Position numbers and translations under genes: made by a program. From the NCBI GenBank assembly GCA_003554375.1, contig PWGF01000093.1:1-7551 (forward strand): a stretch of DNA of 7,551 bases, in the 5' to 3' direction. Shown piece by piece: positions 1 through 5,284 of the stretch. Within the stretch, counting starts at the first letter, position 1, and each line of letters begins with the position of its first letter. The notes below the pieces were generated by a model. That model saw only the letters and a list, made by a program, of their open reading frames with translations, was not told where the DNA came from and did not search any database. This DNA is from Spirochaetaceae bacterium (GTDB lineage Bacteria; Spirochaetota; Spirochaetia; DSM-27196; SKKC01).

Positions 1-810
1 GCCGTTACCGAAGAGCGTTCCTTCGACACGCTCGCCGCCTGCCATCATGCCGAGCTCGCAGGCGGCAACGCCGGTGCCGCGGTCGTTGTGAGTGTGGAGA
101 CTGATGATGGCTGAGTCACGCCGGGTCATGTTTCGACAGAACCACTCGATCTGATCCGCGTGTTTGTTGCATGGTACCCACTCTACGGTGTCCGGGAGGT
201 TGAGGGTGATCTTATGTTCCGGGGTGGGTTCCCAGACGTCCATGACCGCTTCGCATACCTCCAGGGCAAAATCGGTCTCCGTATCCGAGAAGCTCTCCGG
301 GGAATACTGCAAGCGGAGATTCGTTCCTTTGAGCGTCGGCGCGAGTTCTCGGACGAGCTTGGTACCGTCGATCGCCATTTGCTTGATCTCGTCCTTTCCG
401 GTGTTGAACGTCACTTTCCGTTGCAGAACCGACGTTGCATTGTAGAGATGGAGGATCGCGTTTTTGGCCCCTTTCAAGCTCTCGAAGGTTCTTCTGATCA
501 ACGGATCACGAGACTGGGTCAGCACCTGGATATAGACGTCGTCGGGAACCCGATCCTCCTCGATGATTCTGCGTACGAAATCGAAGTCGATCTGAGATGC
601 TGCCGGGAAGCCGACCTCGATCTCTTTGAAGCCGATGTCGACAAGCAAGTTGAACATCTCGAGCTTCTCGTCCACGTTCATGGGGACCGGAAGGGCCTGA
701 TTGCCGTCGCGGAGATCTACGCTGCACCAGATTGGTGCTGATCTGATCGGATTGCTCGGCCAGGTTCGGTCCGGCAAATGCACCGTCTCAAACGGCTTGT
801 ACTTCGGCAT
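1..810 (-). CDS. leuA: 2-isopropylmalate synthase, N-terminal part (3' end off the window)
   Basis: The gene encodes the first committed enzyme of leucine synthesis, which condenses acetyl-CoA with 2-oxoisovalerate in the cytoplasm. The open frame runs from ATG at 810 to the left edge without a stop, giving 270 codons; the rest lies outside. Seen in the translation: an N-terminal PFETVHLPDRTWPS segment typical of the long-form LeuA class, the catalytic/metal motif DLRDGNQAL (residues 32-40), EVGFPAASQ in the TIM barrel, the metal-binding H-T-H-N-D (His239, His241), and EGTLFGNG at the truncated end (Asn269 is the expected metal ligand). The family is about 550-600 residues, so the barrel is mostly present, while the regulatory leucine-binding domain is not. 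The start is set by AGGAGGA five bases upstream. A leucine-rich leader peptide and terminator lie upstream, so expression is probably attenuated by leucine. Confidence 0.95.
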   Translation of the reverse strand, partial: MPKYKPFETVHLPDRTWPSNPIRSAPIWCSVDLRDGNQALPVPMNVDEKLEMFNLLVDIGFKEIEVGFPAASQIDFDFVRRIIEEDRVPDDVYIQVLTQSRDPLIRRTFESLKGAKNAILHLYNATSVLQRKVTFNTGKDEIKQMAIDGTKLVRELAPTLKGTNLRLQYSPESFSDTETDFALEVCEAVMDVWEPTPEHKITLNLPDTVEWVPCNKHADQIEWFCRNMTRRDSAIISLHTHNDRGTGVAACELGMMAGGERVEGTLFGNG

Positions 811-814
811 ATGT

Positions 815-821
815 TCCTCCT
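815..821 (-). promoter_or_regulatory. Ribosome binding site of leuA
   Basis: On the minus strand the sequence AGGAGGAACAT-ATG places a near-perfect Shine-Dalgarno about 5 bases before the leuA ATG at 810. It fixes the start codon and lies about 130 bases after the attenuator terminator. Confidence 0.85.
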
Positions 822-949
822 GTTGCCGCGTTGTCGTTTCGATAGGCAACGTGGCCCGCCGTGACAGTGCGCATCCCGTTGGGGCCCGGCATGACGGCGA
901 GGGGGAATCCCCGGTGTCGCAGGCCCTCTCAGTAACCGGACGCGGATAC

Positions 950-992
950 AAAAAAAGCCCGCTGCCGAAGAAGGGCTCCGGCAGCGGGCTTT
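950..992 (-). terminator. Intrinsic terminator in the leuA leader (attenuator)
   Basis: A perfect 14-bp inverted repeat (954-967 and 979-992; arms AAAGCCCGCTGCCG and CGGCAGCGGGCTTT) has an 11-base loop. In minus-strand RNA it is followed directly by seven U (956-950). It begins 27 bases after the stop of the leucine-rich leader peptide and lies upstream of leuA, so it would terminate transcription before leuA rather than after a gene. This placement is the hallmark of a transcription attenuator. The plus-strand side of the stem has no U tract, so the terminator works in the leuA direction. Confidence 0.92.
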
Positions 993-1019
993 CCCGCCTG
1001 CTCTTGGCGAACCGTCAGC

Positions 1020-1124
1020 TCAACGCCAACGCCGCCCAAGCCCTTCCACGGAACACACCGTAAGTAGCGCGAGGAGGAGGAGTCCGAGGAGGCCGGCGAT
1101 GGTCGACACAGCTGAGTGTTGCAT
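1020..1124 (-). CDS. Leucine-rich leader peptide of the leuA attenuator (34 aa)
   Basis: This short ORF reads ATG at 1124 to TGA at 1020-1022. Its centre is LLGLLLLALL (residues 12-21), followed by TVCSVEGLG and a tail ending RRWR. Nine of 34 residues are Leu: six CTC, one CTA and two CTT. It sits between a strong promoter and an intrinsic terminator in front of leuA, the standard arrangement of a leucine attenuator. When charged tRNA-Leu is scarce the ribosome would stall on the Leu run and let leuA be transcribed. There is no Shine-Dalgarno, and the predicted transcript starts only about six bases before the ATG, so translation is probably leaderless or nearly so. The alternative reading, a small hydrophobic membrane peptide, is less likely given the terminator. 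A longer 78-codon frame over the same bases is not favoured. Confidence 0.85.
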   Translation of the reverse strand: MQHSAVSTIAGLLGLLLLALLTVCSVEGLGRRWR

Positions 1125-1136
1125 ATCGTTGGGACG

Positions 1137-1165
1137 ACTATGCGCGGTGATTGCGTTTCTGTCAA
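1137..1165 (-). promoter_or_regulatory. Sigma-70-type promoter of the leuA leader transcript
   Basis: On the minus strand a perfect -35 TTGACA (1165-1160) is followed by a 17-base spacer and a -10-like CATAGT (1142-1137, 4 of 6 matches). The expected start is near 1130, six bases before the leader-peptide ATG at 1124. It lies in the gap after the alcohol dehydrogenase stop, which supports leuA having its own transcript. The start site is inferred from spacing only. Confidence 0.7.
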
Positions 1166-1225
1166 GCGGTCAGCGGCCGAATTTCGGGAGAAACGCAGCC
1201 CGGCGCTTCGGCCGCCGGCGTGGCG

Positions 1226-1244
1226 CTCAGAGCGCCGCTCTGAG
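1226..1244 (-). repeat. Perfect 8-bp inverted repeat across the alcohol dehydrogenase stop codon
   Basis: CTCAGAGC (1226-1233) and GCTCTGAG (1237-1244) are separated by three bases. The last codons and the TGA of the dehydrogenase lie inside the hairpin. No U tract follows on the minus strand, so this is at best a weak or Rho-assisted end signal, or an mRNA 3' stabiliser. Confidence 0.4.
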
Positions 1245-2381
1245 TACCGCGGCCAGCTCGCTTCCAGTGAGCTCGATCGGGTTTCCCTTCATGCTTCCGG
1301 ATGCGCGTGCCTTCGCCACCGCATCCGGTATCCGCTCCTCGGTCATGCCGAGGTGACTCAAGCTTTCGATACTGAGATCGGAAGCCGTAGATTCGGCCCA
1401 CCGGACCAAGTCATCCGCTGTCGCCGAGACCTCCCCTGTGACCAAGCGAGCCGCTTCTTCGTAGCGGGCGAGGGTGGGAGCTCCCGGTTGTCGTGCCCGC
1501 AACGCGCTGAGGTTGGTCCGAGTAACCGGGGCGAGCAGTCGCGCACACAGAGCGCCGTGTGAGGCCCCAAGCATCCCTCCGAGGGGACCGGCGAAGCCAT
1601 GGACCGCCCCCAGACCGGCGTTCGCCAACGCAATGCCGCTCATAAGCGCCGCAAGCGACATGTCTTCTCGAGCATCGAGGTTGTTCGGGTCTGCGTGCGC
1701 AGTCCGCAGGCTCCGGCCGGCTAGGATAAGCCCCTCGCGACAGAGTCCGTCGGTTACGGGGTTTGCCTTGATTCCGACGAACGACTCGATGAGCTGCGTG
1801 CAGGCATCGAGTCCCGCGGTTGCGGTCACGCGCGCGGGGCTGGAGAGCGTGAGCTCCGGGTCTACGACGGCGTACTTGGGAAGCATCAGAGCGCTACGCA
1901 TGCTGACTTTGACCTTGTGGTCAGGAGCGCCGATAACCGCGTTCCGCGTTGATTCGCTGCCGGTGCCGGCGGTGGTGGGTACGGCGAAGTAAGGAGCGGC
2001 GGCGGCACGAAGCGGGTGCCCGTCTCCGATCACCTCCAGGTAGTCGAACAGCTTGCCCGGGTTGGTTAGAAGCGCGGCGACCGCTTTGCCGGTGTCTATC
2101 ACGCTCCCACCTCCCACGCCGACGACCGCTTCCGCTCGGTGAGCGCGCGCTTGCTCGAGCGCGGCTCCGACGGTGCTCACATCCGGCTCGTTGGAGACGG
2201 AAAAGGTAGCAAGTTCGAACGGCTCCGTCTTGAGAAGGTCTACGACTTCCCGATAGCGCTCTTGGTTCCCGCCGATGATTACGAACACCCGCGTACCTTC
2301 GCCGGCTACGAGCCCCGGGAGTTGCTGTCTCATTCCCGGGCCGAACAGAACACGCTGTGCGGTTGCGAACTCGAATGTCAT
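1227..2381 (-). CDS. Iron-type (group III) alcohol dehydrogenase / maleylacetate reductase-like protein
   Basis: This 384-residue protein, normal length for the family, is a cytoplasmic NAD(P)-dependent dehydrogenase that interconverts an alcohol and an aldehyde or ketone; the substrate is unknown. Seen: the cofactor-binding GGGSVID (residues 90-96), PTTAGTGSE (135-143), and the metal region with Asp192, His261 (HGFAGPLGG) and His275 (ASHGALCA). By alignment with lactaldehyde reductase FucO, the fourth metal ligand, normally His in DALTHAIE, is Gln196 here (DACTQLIE); I believe a subgroup of the family shares this. The start at 2381 has AGAGGT about six bases upstream. It follows the monooxygenase-fold gene by 16 bases, so the two are probably one operon. 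A GC-rich 8-bp inverted repeat overlaps the stop codon. Confidence 0.88.
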   Translation of the reverse strand: MTFEFATAQRVLFGPGMRQQLPGLVAGEGTRVFVIIGGNQERYREVVDLLKTEPFELATFSVSNEPDVSTVGAALEQARAHRAEAVVGVGGGSVIDTGKAVAALLTNPGKLFDYLEVIGDGHPLRAAAAPYFAVPTTAGTGSESTRNAVIGAPDHKVKVSMRSALMLPKYAVVDPELTLSSPARVTATAGLDACTQLIESFVGIKANPVTDGLCREGLILAGRSLRTAHADPNNLDAREDMSLAALMSGIALANAGLGAVHGFAGPLGGMLGASHGALCARLLAPVTRTNLSALRARQPGAPTLARYEEAARLVTGEVSATADDLVRWAESTASDLSIESLSHLGMTEERIPDAVAKARASGSMKGNPIELTGSELAAVLRAAL

Positions 2382-2397
2382 AGGAATACCTCTGTGC

Positions 2398-2715
2398 TCA
2401 TGTCCAGCGTTCCGGGAAGAGCGGGCGACATGCGATGCTTTGGCGCGGCTCGGCCATCATGTCGGATACCGTGTCACGCCACTTTGCATAGTGCTCGGTC
2501 TTCTTGTGCTCGTCCGGAGCGGAATCGTTCCGGTAGGCCTCGATCAAGACGAATCGATCGGGATCGTCGTCCTGCTGGATGAGGTCGAACCGAACCACGC
2601 CAGGCTCCTCAAGCGATTGACGCGCGTTTTTTCGCGTCGCTTCAATGAACTCTTCGCGGCACTCCGGCTTCACCCGTACGTTGATCACGCGGATGAGCTG
2701 CTTCTCGGTTGCCAT
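2398..2715 (-). CDS. Antibiotic biosynthesis monooxygenase (ABM)-domain protein, LsrG-like
   Basis: This 105-residue single-domain protein has the ferredoxin-like ABM fold. Seen: the opening strand IRVINVRVKPECREEFIEA (residues 8-26), then EEPGVVRFDLIQ, FVLIEAYRNDSAP, and the hallmark H-K-K-T-E-H-Y-A-K-W (about 69-78), ending with MAEPRQSI. The pattern closely resembles E. coli LsrG (phospho-AI-2 isomerase), including the H-K-T-x-H-Y motif, but no other lsr gene is present, so the substrate is not implied. Family members act as cofactor-free oxygenases or isomerases on small carbonyl or quinone compounds. The ATG at 2715 has AAGGAGG (2727-2721) five bases upstream. The alcohol dehydrogenase starts 16 bases after its stop, which suggests the two act on the same small molecule. 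Confidence 0.87.
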   Translation of the reverse strand: MATEKQLIRVINVRVKPECREEFIEATRKNARQSLEEPGVVRFDLIQQDDDPDRFVLIEAYRNDSAPDEHKKTEHYAKWRDTVSDMMAEPRQSIACRPLFPERWT

Positions 2716-2897
2716 GTACGCCTCCTTGAGTTGGGCTCGTGCCCAGCTTGCATCACCGCCGTCATCGTACTACAGAGTGTGCGGGTCGTCGAATCGAACA
2801 CTCGTATCACGAGGTTCCGGGCGGGGGGCGTATCACGTTCGTATCGGGCTTCATCGACGCTTTCGGTCGGGCGGGTGAGGAGCGCAGCGCTGCGCTG
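2716..2897. other. Intergenic region upstream of the ABM/dehydrogenase operon
   Basis: These 182 bases carry no gene. They hold the ABM-gene RBS (2721-2727), a small hairpin TGGGC-TCGT-GCCCA in the presumed 5' UTR (about 2732-2745), and a weak minus-strand promoter candidate (TACGAT -10-like, TCGACG -35-like). They also hold two copies of CGTATCACG (2803-2811, 2829-2837), the first inside an imperfect palindrome, and a perfect 16-bp palindrome AGCGCAGCGCTGCGCT (2881-2896) just after the RHH-gene stop. No U tract follows that palindrome on the minus strand. Confidence 0.5.
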
Positions 2898-3122
2898 TTA
2901 ACGCGGATACACGGATTCTCGCGCGTTCTGCCGTCCCGGAGCATTGTCGCACGGCGGCACCAGCGGTACGGTCAGCTGCGGCCCCCTGGCCCGTGCGCGC
3001 TCCTGTTGGATGGCCGAATCGAGCGCGCGCACCACGAAATCGTGGATACTCAGTCCGCACTGATCCGCGACCTCTTGCAGTTGCTCCTGTAGTTCATCAG
3101 GGATGTATACGCTCGCTCCCAT
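2898..3122 (-). CDS. Small ribbon-helix-helix (CopG/Arc-like) DNA-binding protein
   Basis: This 74-residue protein begins with the strand ASVYIPDELQ (residues 3-12), then helix A (LQEQLQEVADQCG), the turn LSIHDFV and helix B (VVRALDSAIQQER). This is the layout of MetJ/Arc-type regulators and antitoxins, which dimerise and insert the strand pair into the major groove. The tail from about residue 50 is Pro/Arg-rich and probably disordered. I chose ATG at 3122 because it begins just before the RHH strand and has a purine-rich AAAGGGGGGAG upstream; an in-frame ATG at 3197 would add 25 residues with no domain. No toxin gene is adjacent, so it is an orphan regulator rather than half of a visible toxin-antitoxin pair. 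Heptad repeats about 90-115 bases upstream are candidate binding sites. Confidence 0.72.
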   Translation of the reverse strand: MGASVYIPDELQEQLQEVADQCGLSIHDFVVRALDSAIQQERARARGPQLTVPLVPPCDNAPGRQNARESVYPR

Positions 3123-3210
3123 GACGCTCCCCCCTTTCCGTCTTGAGAAAGAACTCGTGATCGCGTGTCTCTGTGTTCTCCTACGATTAACATCCAAATT
3201 CCGGTGCCGC

Positions 3211-3238
3211 GCGTCAAGGCGTCAGGCATCAGGCGTCA
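3211..3238. repeat. Tandem 7-bp repeats GGCGTCA / GGCATCA upstream of the RHH gene
   Basis: GGCGTCA (3218-3224), GGCATCA (3225-3231) and GGCGTCA (3232-3238) abut exactly. A fourth, GCGTCA (3211-3216), lies one base away. They lie upstream of the minus-strand RHH gene and overlap a possible -35 (TTGACG on the minus strand, 3217-3212). RHH repressors such as the omega protein of pSM19035 bind tandem heptads, so an autoregulatory operator is a reasonable inference but not shown. Confidence 0.55.
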
Positions 3239-3275
3239 CACCCGAATCGGCAGACCGTCCGCTGCTCGATGTAGA

Positions 3276-3313
3276 ACGGCACAGTGGCCGAGTTAGGGAA
3301 GCCACTGTGCCGT
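3276..3313 (-). terminator. Strong hairpin downstream of the nirK-like gene (possible terminator)
   Basis: A perfect 13-bp inverted repeat, ACGGCACAGTGGC (3276-3288) and GCCACTGTGCCGT (3301-3313), has a 12-base loop. It lies 37 bases after the nirK-like stop. The minus-strand RNA continues UUCUAC, with no real U tract, so it may be a weak intrinsic terminator, a 3' stabiliser or a protein-binding palindrome. A third copy of its 9-mer lies at 3326-3334. Confidence 0.5.
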
Positions 3314-3349
3314 AAGCGTTGTCTTACTGTGCCGCGAGCCGCGTCCTGG

Positions 3350-5086
3350 TCAGTGACAGCTGAGTTCGCCGTCAGCCTCCGCTCCGGCCGAGCGCGGCGA
3401 GGTCAGCTCGGGGTCCAAACCGAAGGTACGCCGGATCTCCCTTCGTGCTTCGTTGGCGGTCGCTTCGGTGAACCCGCCCGGAGCTGTTTCGGCCGTATTT
3501 CGCGCTTCCGAGAGAAGCTCCGCTGCTCTCCAATCGAGCGCGTGCTCGCCCGGCGCGTTGAGTGTCGCGCCGTTTGCGGCTTGAACGCTTCCAGCAAATG
3601 GCGCTCTCGCCACGGTGCCGCCGGTTTGCGTTACGTGTGAGGTTGCGAGGCCCATCGCACCAGTGCTCGGCGCGGCTGCCGCTTCAGGGCCGGGTGCCTC
3701 GGGTGCATTTCCTGAGCCGAGGGAACCGGTTCCACCGGCGGCGGTCGGACCGCCGGCGTCGGCCGGATCGTAGACGGTGATCTCACCGCGCATGTACGGA
3801 TGGATGGAGCAGATGTACTCGTATGTACCAGGCTCCTGGAAGGTGACGCTCTCGGTCTCGGCGTGATCCAAAAGCTCGGTGGCGAAGTTCTCGTCACCGT
3901 CCGCTTCTACGACGACCGCATCGTGCTTTCCGGTGAGCTCGCCTTCCAGCATGTCGAATACGTCCTCGTTTACGAAGGTAACGGTGGAGCCGACCGGAAC
4001 CTCGGCCCGTTTAGGGACGAAACTATTGCCGACCATCTCGATATAGATCTCGTCGCCGTCGCGGAAGCGGTGAGGACGGTCGAGGTCCTCCGAGCCTAGG
4101 CCGAAGGGCGCCACGTGACGTTTCGGGTCTTCGGCCGGCGCGGTTGCCGGCCCTTCGCTTGTAATCAGCTCGTCGCGTTCGGCATCCTCACTCGACTCGA
4201 TTATGCCTATGGCACCTTTGATCGCCTGAGTCCCGAACGCGTGGGTCACAAGAGTGAACGGACCTTCATCCGGGACTTTCCACTCGATCGTCCACGAGTC
4301 GGTTGGGCCGCTTACCACCGACTGCGTCCCTTGCATTTTGTTTTCTGGGACTCCGCCGTAGTAGATGTAGTCCCAGATGCCGCCCACGGCATGGAAGGTC
4401 GAGGTCAGGTTCGGGCCGTTGTTCAGGTAGTAGAACCGCACGTAGTCGTCGGGGCGAACCTGGATCGGGTCCTTGACGTAGCGGAATGCTTCGCCGTTGA
4501 ACATCACATACTGGGCGTTGCCGTCGAAGAAGTCCCGGCCATCTTTGTAGACCTCGTGCTGCACGACGAATATCTCGACATCAGGCTCTCGACCGAGCTC
4601 TTGTTCCATCTGGTACGGTTCGTCGGGCATCACTACGAACATGCCGTGTTGCCCTCCCATGGTATGGGCCATGATCCCGTGGCCGCCCGGCGCGCAGTGA
4701 TACATGAAGATGCCGGGATCGTCGGCCTCGAATGTTAGGGTCGCAGTGTCTCCGGCCTCGATGTTGCCGAGGTAGTTGGACGTTTGGCCGTCTATCGCAT
4801 GCATCGAAAGGCCGTGCGCGACCGTATCGGTGTTTTCCACGGTGATTTCCACCGTGTCACCTTCGTTTACCACCTTCTGCGGGCCGGGCATGGTGCCGTT
4901 GAAGGTGAAACCGTCAAAGGTCACTCCGTCATCGATGTGAAGGACGTCGGAACGAGCTTCCAGATGGAACTCGCGATGGGCGCCCTCGGATTCAGGGGCG
5001 GCCCATGCAACCAGCGCTCCGATCGCGCCGGTCCCGACCACGATGGCGACTATTCCTGCGATAATCCGTCGTGTCTTGCTACTCAT
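3350..5086 (-). CDS. nirK: NirK-like multicopper oxidase with C-terminal amicyanin-like domain
   Basis: This 578-residue exported protein resembles copper nitrite reductase (nitrite to NO), normally a periplasmic trimer. Residues 4-30 are a basic-then-hydrophobic signal or anchor, possibly cleaved after AWA. Cupredoxin domain 1 (about 40-155) has His91, His96, His130, Cys131 and His141; domain 2 (about 165-298) has His232 and His282. These match the type 1 (His91, Cys131, His141, a Met) and type 2 (His96, His130, His282) copper ligands of NirK. A third cupredoxin (about 346-439) carries His388 and C-x2-H-x2-M (426, 429, 432), the amicyanin loop. An Ala/Gly/Pro-rich tail of about 138 residues ends in Cys-His. 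The start at 5086 has AGGAGG seven bases upstream and precedes the signal sequence; the longer ATG at 5236 lies inside a regulator box. The catalytic Asp of NirK appears to be Ser94, so nitrite reductase activity is not certain. Confidence 0.85.
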   Translation of the reverse strand: MSSKTRRIIAGIVAIVVGTGAIGALVAWAAPESEGAHREFHLEARSDVLHIDDGVTFDGFTFNGTMPGPQKVVNEGDTVEITVENTDTVAHGLSMHAIDGQTSNYLGNIEAGDTATLTFEADDPGIFMYHCAPGGHGIMAHTMGGQHGMFVVMPDEPYQMEQELGREPDVEIFVVQHEVYKDGRDFFDGNAQYVMFNGEAFRYVKDPIQVRPDDYVRFYYLNNGPNLTSTFHAVGGIWDYIYYGGVPENKMQGTQSVVSGPTDSWTIEWKVPDEGPFTLVTHAFGTQAIKGAIGIIESSEDAERDELITSEGPATAPAEDPKRHVAPFGLGSEDLDRPHRFRDGDEIYIEMVGNSFVPKRAEVPVGSTVTFVNEDVFDMLEGELTGKHDAVVVEADGDENFATELLDHAETESVTFQEPGTYEYICSIHPYMRGEITVYDPADAGGPTAAGGTGSLGSGNAPEAPGPEAAAAPSTGAMGLATSHVTQTGGTVARAPFAGSVQAANGATLNAPGEHALDWRAAELLSEARNTAETAPGGFTEATANEARREIRRTFGLDPELTSPRSAGAEADGELSCH

Positions 5087-5093
5087 AATTGGG

Positions 5094-5099
5094 CCTCCT
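5094..5099 (-). promoter_or_regulatory. Ribosome binding site deciding the nirK-like start
   Basis: AGGAGG on the minus strand stands seven bases before ATG at 5086, directly ahead of the signal sequence. The in-frame upstream ATG at 5236 has no such site and would add 50 residues of unlikely composition. Confidence 0.8.
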
Positions 5100-5179
5100 G
5101 CTGCCCTGCGCTCTGTTCTCGAGCTGCCTCCCGTCCGCTTGTGGTTTTCCGCAAAGCCGGAAGAGACGTTCCCGCGCCC

Positions 5180-5193
5180 AGGGTAGCTACCCT
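5180..5193. repeat. 14-bp perfect palindrome in the nirK-like promoter region
   Basis: AGGGTAGCTACCCT is a perfect palindrome about 43 bases downstream of the centre of the TTGAC-N4-GTCAA box, close to where transcription would start if the box acts as a class II activator site. It may be an operator for a second regulator. It could also be chance. Confidence 0.4.
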
Positions 5194-5221
5194 TAGGATC
5201 GCGCGAAGTCGAATAGACAGC

Positions 5222-5237
5222 ATTGACGTGAGTCAAT
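5222..5237. promoter_or_regulatory. FNR/DNR-type box upstream of the nirK-like gene
   Basis: ATTGAC-GTGA-GTCAAT is a perfect 6+4+6 palindrome with the core TTGAC-N4-GTCAA, the architecture bound by Crp/Fnr regulators of the FNR/DNR group. Its centre (5229.5) is about 143 bases before the nirK-like start codon. No convincing -10 hexamer is visible at the class II distance; TCTATT (5217-5212) is closer. The same box occurs in front of hcp. Confidence 0.78.
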
Positions 5238-5284
5238 TCTTGAGCAATTTGGTTGTGCGAGGAGGCCGGTGGCCGGCTTGGCGG

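Noticed and set aside
160..741. 193-codon open frame on the plus strand
   Set aside because: It is antisense to leuA, whose translation matches the family throughout; the plus frame has no RBS or recognisable domain.
929..1165. 78-codon minus-strand frame over the leuA leader
   Set aside because: It starts inside the -35 element, runs through the terminator stem and has no domain. The 34-codon Leu-rich frame fits the regulatory context better.
2139..2582. Plus-strand frames across the dehydrogenase and ABM genes
   Set aside because: They are shadows of high-GC coding sequence and lack domain similarity and RBS.
3123..3197. 25-residue extension of the RHH protein from ATG at 3197
   Set aside because: The added Arg/Ser-rich residues belong to no domain; the ATG at 3122 directly precedes the RHH strand and has a purine-rich RBS.
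4115..4738. 207-codon plus-strand frame
   Set aside because: It is antisense to the copper-binding domains of the NirK-like gene; its length reflects GC-rich codon bias.
5087..5236. 50-residue N-terminal extension of the NirK-like protein from ATG at 5236
   Set aside because: The ATG lies within the FNR/DNR box, lacks an RBS and would place a polar stretch before the signal sequence. ATG at 5086 has AGGAGG and a proper signal peptide.
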